Source of the DNA: Acrocarpospora catenulata
GTDB lineage: Bacteria; Actinomycetota; Actinomycetes; Streptosporangiales; Streptosporangiaceae
Assembly (NCBI RefSeq): GCF_018476525.1
Contig: NZ_JAHCST010000036.1
Location: 1 to 64,000 of the forward strand
Length of the DNA stretch: 64,000 nt
Direction: 5' to 3'
In this document: positions 58,641 through 64,000 of the stretch, piece after piece
Numbering within the stretch: the stretch's first letter is position 1
Layout: every line of letters begins with the position of its first letter
Program-made: the position numbers and the translations under genes
Notes under the pieces: model-generated
Seen by the model: only the letters and a program-made list of their open reading frames with translations
Databases searched by the model: none
What the model was told of the DNA's origin: nothing

Positions 58641-60509
58641 TCAGTCGCGGGACATGAGAGTGAGCGCGTACAGGGCGATGGCGGCGAAGTCGTCGGCCGG
58701 TTCTGAGGCCTGCCAGGAGCGCACGTCGTCCACGTAGCGGGCGCCCCGGCCGGTGAACTCGGCGTAGCGGTCCACGCCGTCGGGCGGGCAGTGGTTCATC
58801 TCCTCGAAGTGGCCGCCCAGGCCGTCGGCGAACAGGTCCTCGCTGTTCGGGCCGTTCACCACGGCGCCGGTGAGCGGCTTGGGGAAGCCGAGGTTGGCGA
58901 TCTGGTGGTGCGGGCACTTCTCGTAGTTCTCGCCCACCCCGACCATGAAGGACACCCCCCAGGGGTTGGCGCCCAGCGCCCAGCCGCGCTGCCGGGTGCC
59001 GAAACCGTCATAGCCGGGGTCCCCGCTCACCGACCGGTAGAGCCGGGCGGTGGCGGCCAGGCCGAAGGCGTGCGGCACCGCGTCGAACTGGGCGTACTCG
59101 GCGCCCGCCTGGAACGGGTCGGAGCCCGCCCGGGCGGCGCCGATCTCCAGCTGGGCCTTCAGGTCGGCGATCAGGTTCTGCTCGCCCACCGCGAGACCCC
59201 TGGCGTCCGCGCCGCGCAGGGCGAGCACCAGGTCGCGGTGGGCCAGGGCGCTCACGTCGTACAGGTTGAGGGTGTCCCCGCCGGCCTCGTGGGTCAGGTA
59301 CTGCCCGGCCCAGTGGGCGGCCTGGGCCAGCCAGGCGCCCGCCCGGGGGTCGCCCAGCCGCCGGGCGGCCAGCGCCAGCTCGGCCCCGCCCAGCTCCATG
59401 TCGTCCCGCCAGTTGCTCTCGGGGTAGAACGCGAACGGCAGCGAGGTCACCAGGCGGCCGACGTTGGTGGTCCTGGCCTGGGCGTAGACCGTGGCGGCCC
59501 GGTCCAGCCAGCGGCGGGCCTTGGCGCGGTCCGGCTCCACCTGGGCGGCCAGCGCGAAGGCGGCGGCGGTGCGGCCGGTCAGGTTGGGGCTGATCGGCTG
59601 GCCGGGCGGGGCGGCCCGGAACACCGGGCGGTGGCGGATGTGGCGCCGGTCCGCGCCGGTGTCGTGGTCGTCGGCCTCGGGCAGCCGCCAGACGTCGTGG
59701 TCGCCGACGAAGGTGCCCTCCTCGTTCCCGGCGCCGATGCCGACCTGGATGTAGAGGGTCCTGGTCTGCTCGTCCCACATCTTGTCCAGCCAGCGCAGGC
59801 CGTGCCTGGCCTCCGCGGCCACCTCGGGGCCGCCGCCGTCCCGGCGGGCCGCCCACATGAGGGTGTCCACGTACGCCAGGATGTGGGTGAACTTGAGATA
59901 GTCCCCGGCGTCGAACCAGCCGCCCTCCACGTCGACCTTCTTCTGGCCGCCCGCCGGGGTCAGCTCGCCCTTGATCACGTCGGTGTCGTCCCCGGCGAAG
60001 GTCGGCCACTCGTACACGGTCGCGGCCCGGTCGTTGCGGTGGCTGGGGCGGCGGCCGAAGGCGCCGGGGACGACGTCGGCGCCGTCGCGCTGGCTCTGGA
60101 AGAAGGTGAGCGCCTTGGCCGCGGGTCCGGCGAACAGGCGCGCGGGGGCCACCTGGAACTCGGGCGAGGTCAGGCCGCCCGCCTTGATCCGGTAGCCGCC
60201 CGGCCGCTCAAGCGCGGACAGGTCGAGCAGGTGGACGTGCGGGTAGCGGGTGTTCCACGGCCCCCGGTCGCCGCCGGCCGAGCCGGTCAGGACCGTACGG
60301 CCCCGGCCGTCCACCACCGTGAAGGGCAGGTTGCCCGCGGCGGTGGTGCTGAGCAGGTAGGCGTGTTTGCTCTCCGCCGGGGCGAACCCCAGCTGGTCGA
60401 CCCGGATGAACCCGGTCACCCGGGTGCCCGCCGCGGCGGCCGGGATCCCTGGGACCACTCCGGCCAGGGCGGTCAGCAAGGCTGTCGACGCTAAAGCCAG
60501 GACTCTCAT
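58641..60509 (-). CDS. Secreted glycoside hydrolase family 9 (cellulase-type) protein
   Basis: 622 aa from the ATG with GGGGAG 7 bases upstream; a GTG two codons earlier is possible. Sec signal peptide ending near PAAAAG. Immunoglobulin-like N-terminal domain of cellulases (about 32-125: VTGFIRVDQLGFAPAESKHA), then a GH9 (alpha/alpha)6 barrel. Catalytic base loop DAGDYLKF (Asp200 and Asp203) and proton donor Glu603 in ASEPADDFAA. No carbohydrate-binding module. Probably an endoglucanase or exo-acting beta-glucosidase acting on plant polymer fragments. A long palindrome sits just upstream of the start. Confidence 0.9.
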   Translation of the reverse strand: MRVLALASTALLTALAGVVPGIPAAAAGTRVTGFIRVDQLGFAPAESKHAYLLSTTAAGNLPFTVVDGRGRTVLTGSAGGDRGPWNTRYPHVHLLDLSALERPGGYRIKAGGLTSPEFQVAPARLFAGPAAKALTFFQSQRDGADVVPGAFGRRPSHRNDRAATVYEWPTFAGDDTDVIKGELTPAGGQKKVDVEGGWFDAGDYLKFTHILAYVDTLMWAARRDGGGPEVAAEARHGLRWLDKMWDEQTRTLYIQVGIGAGNEEGTFVGDHDVWRLPEADDHDTGADRRHIRHRPVFRAAPPGQPISPNLTGRTAAAFALAAQVEPDRAKARRWLDRAATVYAQARTTNVGRLVTSLPFAFYPESNWRDDMELGGAELALAARRLGDPRAGAWLAQAAHWAGQYLTHEAGGDTLNLYDVSALAHRDLVLALRGADARGLAVGEQNLIADLKAQLEIGAARAGSDPFQAGAEYAQFDAVPHAFGLAATARLYRSVSGDPGYDGFGTRQRGWALGANPWGVSFMVGVGENYEKCPHHQIANLGFPKPLTGAVVNGPNSEDLFADGLGGHFEEMNHCPPDGVDRYAEFTGRGARYVDDVRSWQASEPADDFAAIALYALTLMSRD

Positions 60510-60525
60510 CGGCACACTCCCCGCG

Positions 60526-60548
60526 AAGTTAGGAAAGGTTCCTAACTT
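60526..60548. promoter_or_regulatory. 10+10 bp palindromic operator upstream of the GH9 gene
   Basis: AAGTTAGGAA-AGG-TTCCTAACTT: perfect 10-bp arms with a 3-base spacer, 17 bases upstream of the cellulase ATG and 50 bases from divergent pepQ. A repressor bound here would cover the promoter or ribosome site. Length and position suggest a sugar-responsive repressor (LacI-, ROK- or GntR-like); none is encoded in the window. Confidence 0.55.
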
Positions 60549-60597
60549 CCTAGCCTGGGCCGGGAATCACGTCAACATATGCCGTAAATTTCATCGC

Positions 60598-61638
60598 ATG
60601 ACCTATGCCGAACGGCGGCGCCGGCTGGCGGCCGGGATCGCCGCCCAGGATGTGCCCGCGCTGCTGGTGACCCGGGCCGTCAACGTGCGCTACCTCACCG
60701 GCCTGGCCAGCTCCAACGCCGCCGTGCTGGTCCGCGCCGACGGCACCGCCACGCTGGCCACCGACGCCAGGTACCTGACGACCGCCCGGCAGAACTGCGC
60801 CGACCTGGAGGAGATCGTCCAGGCCAGGGACGTGGCCGCCGCCCTGCTCGGCCCGGGCGCGGCCGTCGAGGCGCACGACATGACGGTGGCCGACTACCGG
60901 CGGCTCGGCGGCGACATGCCCGCCCTGACCGGCCTGGTGGAGGGCCTGCGCACGGTCAAGGACGAGACCGAGATCGCCGCGCTGCGCCGTGCCTGCGCCG
61001 TCACCGACGAGGCGTTCGCCCAGGTCGTCTCCGGCATCGCGCCCGGCGACACGGAACGCGAGATCGCCCGCCGCCTGGAGTTCCGTATGATGGAACTCGG
61101 CGCGGACCAGCCCGCCTTCGCCACCATCGTGGCCTCGGGCCCCAACGGCGCCGTGCCGCACCACGCCCCCACCGACCGCCCAGTCGAGCGCGGCGACCTG
61201 ATCACCATGGACTTCGGCGCGCTCTGCGAGGGCTACCACGCCGACATGACCCGCACGGTCGCGCTCGGCCCGCCCGCCGGCTGGCAGCGCGAGATCTACG
61301 ACCTGGTACGCCAGGCGCAGCGGGCCGGGCGGCACGCGCTCCGCCCCGGGGCCACCGCCCACGAGATCGACGCCGCCGCCCGGGACCTGATCGCCGGCGC
61401 GGGCCACGCCGAGCACTTCGAGCACGGGCTCGGCCACGGTGTCGGCCTGGAGATCCACGAGCTTCCGTTCCTCGGCCCCGACAGGACCGGTAGACTAGAG
61501 GATCGAGTTCCGATCACGGTCGAGCCTGGGGTCTACCTGCCGGGCAAGGGCGGTGTGCGCATCGAGGACACGCTGGTGACGCGTGCCGACGGGCCGGAGC
61601 TACTCACTCTGACGACCAAGGAGCTGCTCGTCCTGTAG
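60598..61638 (+). CDS. pepQ: Xaa-Pro dipeptidase/aminopeptidase P family (M24)
   Basis: 346 aa pita-bread metalloprotease. Metal ligands: Asp in TMDFGALCEGYHADMTRT (two Asp), His in GHGVGLEIHELP, Glu in ITVEPGVYLPG and Glu in GGVRIEDTLV. N-terminal creatinase-like domain shows VRYLTGLASSNAAVLV. Cleaves X-Pro dipeptides or N-terminal X-Pro bonds in the cytoplasm. Upstream of efp with a 27-base gap, the standard pepQ-efp-nusB arrangement; the symbol follows that context. Confidence 0.88.
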   Translation: MTYAERRRRLAAGIAAQDVPALLVTRAVNVRYLTGLASSNAAVLVRADGTATLATDARYLTTARQNCADLEEIVQARDVAAALLGPGAAVEAHDMTVADYRRLGGDMPALTGLVEGLRTVKDETEIAALRRACAVTDEAFAQVVSGIAPGDTEREIARRLEFRMMELGADQPAFATIVASGPNGAVPHHAPTDRPVERGDLITMDFGALCEGYHADMTRTVALGPPAGWQREIYDLVRQAQRAGRHALRPGATAHEIDAAARDLIAGAGHAEHFEHGLGHGVGLEIHELPFLGPDRTGRLEDRVPITVEPGVYLPGKGGVRIEDTLVTRADGPELLTLTTKELLVL

Positions 61639-61665
61639 GGCGGCCCGAAAGCAGGAGAACCACAC

Positions 61666-62226
61666 GTGGCGACGACGAACGACCTCAAGAACGGACTGGT
61701 GCTGAAGCTCGACGGCGGCGAACTGTGGGCCGTTGTGGAGTTCCAGCACGTCAAGCCCGGTAAGGGCGGCGCGTTCGTCCGTACCAAGCTGAAGAACGTG
61801 CGCTCCGGCAAGGTGGTCGACAAGACCTTCAACGCCGGCGTCAAGGTGGACGTGGCCACCGTGGACAAGCGGGAGATGCAGTTCTCCTACATGGACGGCG
61901 GCGAGTTCGTGTTCATGGACACCGAGACCTACGACATGCTCAACGTCCCCCGGGTCTCGGTCGGCGACGCCGCCAACTACCTGCTGGAGAACATGACCGC
62001 CACGGTGGCGCTGAACGAGGGCGAGGTGCTCTACGTGGAGCTCCCGGCGGCGGTCGAGCTGGTCATCGCGGAGACCGAGCCCGGCCTCCAGGGCGACCGC
62101 TCCACCGGCGGCACCAAGCCCGCCACGCTGGAGACCGGCGCCGAGATCAAGGTGCCGCTGTTCATCACGACCGGCGAGAAGGTCAAGGTCGACACCCGTA
62201 CCGGCGACTACCTCGGTCGCGCTTGA
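61666..62226 (+). CDS. efp: Translation elongation factor P
   Basis: Relieves ribosome stalling at polyproline. 186 aa, three beta barrels: KOW-like N-terminal domain with tip loop [11 protein letters not shown] (Lys33; actinobacterial EF-P often functions without the lysyl modification), middle OB domain, and C-terminal [16 protein letters not shown] signature. GTG start with AGGAGA upstream. The stop overlaps the nusB ATG (TGATG). Confidence 0.96.
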   Translation: MATTNDLKNGLVLKLDGGELWAVVEFQHVKPGKGGAFVRTKLKNVRSGKVVDKTFNAGVKVDVATVDKREMQFSYMDGGEFVFMDTETYDMLNVPRVSVGDAANYLLENMTATVALNEGEVLYVELPAAVELVIAETEPGLQGDRSTGGTKPATLETGAEIKVPLFITTGEKVKVDTRTGDYLGRA

Positions 62227-62636
62227 TGTCAGCCCGGGGGAAGGCCCGGCGGCGCGCCCTGGACATCCTGTTCGAGGCCGAGGCCAGGGGCCGCAGCCCG
62301 CTGGAGGTGCTGGCCGAGCGGGTGGAACGGGCCGAACCGCCGGTCAACGAGTACACGGTCACCCTCGTCGAGGGGGTGACCCGGCACATCGGCCGGGTCG
62401 ACGAGCTCATCTCGACCTACGCCGAGGGCTGGACGATGGAGCGCATGCCGGCCGTGGACCGCAACATCCTGCGGGCCGGCACCTACGAGATGCTCTGGTC
62501 GGCCGAGGTGCCCGAGGGCGTGGTGATCAGCGAGTGGGTGCACCTGGCCGGGGAGCTCTCCACCGACGAGTCCCCCCAGTTCGTCAACGGCATCCTCGCC
62601 CGCTTCAAGCAGCTCAAGCCCTCCTTGGTGCTGTGA
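62226..62636 (+). CDS. nusB: Transcription antitermination factor NusB
   Basis: 136 aa all-helical RNA-binding protein of the rRNA antitermination complex. ARGKARRRALDILFEAEARG at the N-terminus, YTVTLVEGVTRHIGRVDELI, RMPAVDRNILRAGTYEML and ESPQFVNGILARF at the end are the conserved blocks. ATG shares a base with the efp stop. In Streptomyces nusB and efp neighbour bldD; here they are over 50 kb away from it. Confidence 0.95.
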   Translation: MSARGKARRRALDILFEAEARGRSPLEVLAERVERAEPPVNEYTVTLVEGVTRHIGRVDELISTYAEGWTMERMPAVDRNILRAGTYEMLWSAEVPEGVVISEWVHLAGELSTDESPQFVNGILARFKQLKPSLVL

Positions 62637-62658
62637 CCGCGAACGTTAGGGGACGGTA

Positions 62659-63354
62659 GTGCGCGACGCCTTGGCAGGAGTGGTGTGGGACGCCCTGCGT
62701 CCGGTCCTGGCCGACCGGCGGCTGGACATCGTGGACGCCGGGGGCGGCACCGGCGGGTTCGCGGTGCCGCTGGCCCGGCTCGGCCACGCGGTCACCGTGG
62801 TGGACCCGACGCCGGACTCGCTGGCCGCGCTGGAGCGCCGGGCCGCTGAGGCGGGCGTGACGGTCACCGGGATCCAGGGGGATGCCGGTGATCTCGGCGA
62901 GCTGCTCCCGCCCGGCAGCGCGGATCTGGTGCTCTGCCACAGCGTGCTGGAGTACGTGGAGGATCCCGCCGCCGCGCTGGCCGCCGCCGCCGGGCTGCTC
63001 CGGCCGGGCGGCGCGCTCAGCGTGCTGGCCGCCAACCCGGTGGCCACCGCCGTCCACCGCGCCCTGGCCGGCAACTTCGGCGAGGCCCGCCGGGCGCTGG
63101 CCGACACCGCCGGGCGGTGGGGCGAGAAGGACCCGACCCCGCACCGGTTCACCCCGGAGGCGCTGACCATCCTGCTGGCCAAGGCCGCCTTCACCGTCGG
63201 CGAGGTGCACGGCGCCGGGGTCTTCGCCGACCTGGTGCCCGACCGGCTGGCCGAGGCCGATCCGGACGGCCTGGCCAAGTTGGAGCGGGCCGCCGCGGTC
63301 CACCCGGTGCTCCGCGACATCGCCACCCGGGTGCACGTGCTCGCCTACCGGTAG
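62659..63354 (+). CDS. Class I SAM-dependent methyltransferase
   Basis: 231 aa. SAM-binding motif I VDAGGGTGGFAVPLAR, motif II VVDPTPDSLAALE, motif III-like ADLVLCHSVLEYV, and post-motif GGALSVLAAN. Resembles CmoA/UbiE-type small-molecule or tRNA methyltransferases; substrate unknown. GTG start 22 bases after nusB, with GGGGACGG upstream. A methyltransferase next to dinB is, from memory, frequent in actinomycetes. Confidence 0.8.
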   Translation: MRDALAGVVWDALRPVLADRRLDIVDAGGGTGGFAVPLARLGHAVTVVDPTPDSLAALERRAAEAGVTVTGIQGDAGDLGELLPPGSADLVLCHSVLEYVEDPAAALAAAAGLLRPGGALSVLAANPVATAVHRALAGNFGEARRALADTAGRWGEKDPTPHRFTPEALTILLAKAAFTVGEVHGAGVFADLVPDRLAEADPDGLAKLERAAAVHPVLRDIATRVHVLAYR

Positions 63355-63381
63355 AACAGGCGTTCGGATAGACTCGGCCCT

Positions 63382-64000
63382 GTGTCCAGGAAGCAGATGT
63401 TGCCGGGCGGGGGCGGCGGTCTCGCGGACGACTCCGGCTGCCCCATCCTGCACGTGGACATGGACGCCTTCTTCGCCAGCGTGGAGCTGATCGACCGGCC
63501 GGAGCTGGTGGGACTGCCCGTCATCATCGGGCACACGGGGGGCCGCGGCGTGGTGCTCAGCGCCACCTACGAGGCCCGCAGGTTCGGGGTGCACTCGGCG
63601 ATGCCGATGACCCGGGCCCGCCGCCTCTGCCCGCAGGCCGTCGTCATCCCGCCCAGCCACGGCAAGTACGGGAGGATCTCCCGAGGCGTGATGGAGATTT
63701 TCCACGCCGTCACCCCCGACGTGGAGCCGCTCTCGGTGGACGAGGCGTTCCTGGACGTGAGTGGCGCCCGCCGCCGCCTCGGCTCCCCGGCCGCCATCGC
63801 CATGATGATCCGCGCGCAGGTGGCCGAGCGGTTCGGCATCACCTGCTCGGTCGGCGTGGCCAGCACCAAGTTCGTGGCCAAGCTGGCCTCCCGCGAGTGC
63901 AAGCCGGACGGGCTGCTGGTGGTCGCCGCCGACCGGGTGGTGGAGTTCCTCCACCCGCTGCCCGTGGCGGCCCTGTGGGGCGTCGGGGAGCGCACCGAGC
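63382..64000 (+). CDS. dinB: DNA polymerase IV (3' end outside the window)
   Basis: Y-family translesion polymerase; the first 206 residues are present. Catalytic carboxylates in HVDMDAFFASVE and SVDEAFLDVSG; steric-gate region after DMDAFF; VGVASTKFVAKLAS of the palm and a little-finger start. N-terminal Gly-rich extension (MLPGGGGGLADD) precedes the core. GTG start with GCCCTGT only, no strong ribosome site. No LexA box is evident in the 27 bases before it. Cut by the window edge. Confidence 0.93.
   Translation, partial: MSRKQMLPGGGGGLADDSGCPILHVDMDAFFASVELIDRPELVGLPVIIGHTGGRGVVLSATYEARRFGVHSAMPMTRARRLCPQAVVIPPSHGKYGRISRGVMEIFHAVTPDVEPLSVDEAFLDVSGARRRLGSPAAIAMMIRAQVAERFGITCSVGVASTKFVAKLASRECKPDGLLVVAADRVVEFLHPLPVAALWGVGERTE

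Overview
The window is 64 kb of very GC-rich actinobacterial chromosome. GTG and TTG starts are common, genes are densely packed with 1-14 bp overlaps, and marker genes such as BldD, the actinobacterial integration host factor and an F420-type oxidoreductase are present. Gene content and housekeeping gene order (bldD / pyrR-pyrB-pyrC-carA-carB-pyrK-pyrD-pyrF / ihf-gmk-rpoZ / coaBC-metK-priA / def-fmt-rsmB-rpe / rib genes) point to a filamentous actinomycete, most likely of the Streptosporangium / Nonomuraea type. That placement is an inference from gene content, not a search result.

Layout. 0-3.3 kb: end of a Pro-rich protein, a soluble Ser/Thr kinase and a tail-anchored protein of unknown function. 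3.3-9.0 kb: accessory genes (remnant of a SnoaL-like gene, an SDR lacking its catalytic residues, YbaK-like deacylase, L,D-transpeptidase lipoprotein, a HEPN protein behind what looks like a doubly LexA-boxed SOS promoter, a lipoprotein, arginine deiminase). 9.1-19.8 kb: the developmental regulator bldD, divergent from a complete pyrimidine operon except pyrE, with a BldD box and a PyrR-binding RNA loop in between. 19.9-37.9 kb: core genes (ihf, gmk, rpoZ, coaBC, metK, priA, def, fmt, rsmB, rpe) interrupted by a 1401-residue SARP-NTPase-WD40 regulator and by a tandem pair of unknown paralogues. 38-41.7 kb: FMN riboswitch plus ribD-ribE-ribBA-ribH.

42.3-51.4 kb is the most unusual region: a complete FxSxx-COOH (Fxs) peptide-modification locus. 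It has a 33-residue precursor gene ending in F-N-S-A-I (fxsA, too short for routine gene calling), a radical SAM/SPASM maturase with an inactivated HExxH-type extension (fxsB), an AAC(3)-family acetyltransferase, two TIR-like proteins (the second is FxsC) and a 1333-residue ParA-TIR-NB-ARC-TPR protein (FxsT) built like an NLR-type STAND sensor. The genes overlap or nearly touch and probably form one operon. Its biological role is not established.

51.4-64 kb: an alpha/beta hydrolase, an orphan set of molybdenum-hydroxylase maturation genes (MoxR ATPase, VWA protein, XdhC, MocA) behind a four-unit PHO-box-like repeat, an EEP-family phosphohydrolase, an F420-type oxidoreductase, a secreted GH9 cellulase with a long palindromic operator, then pepQ-efp-nusB, a methyltransferase and the 5' part of dinB.

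Three copies of a 90-92 bp imperfectly palindromic repeat (34.16, 54.59 and 56.41 kb) with terminal inverted repeats around CGAGAAA/TGAGAAA are scattered through the window. Two of them supply stop codons of adjacent genes, and two flank xdhC-mocA in opposite orientation.
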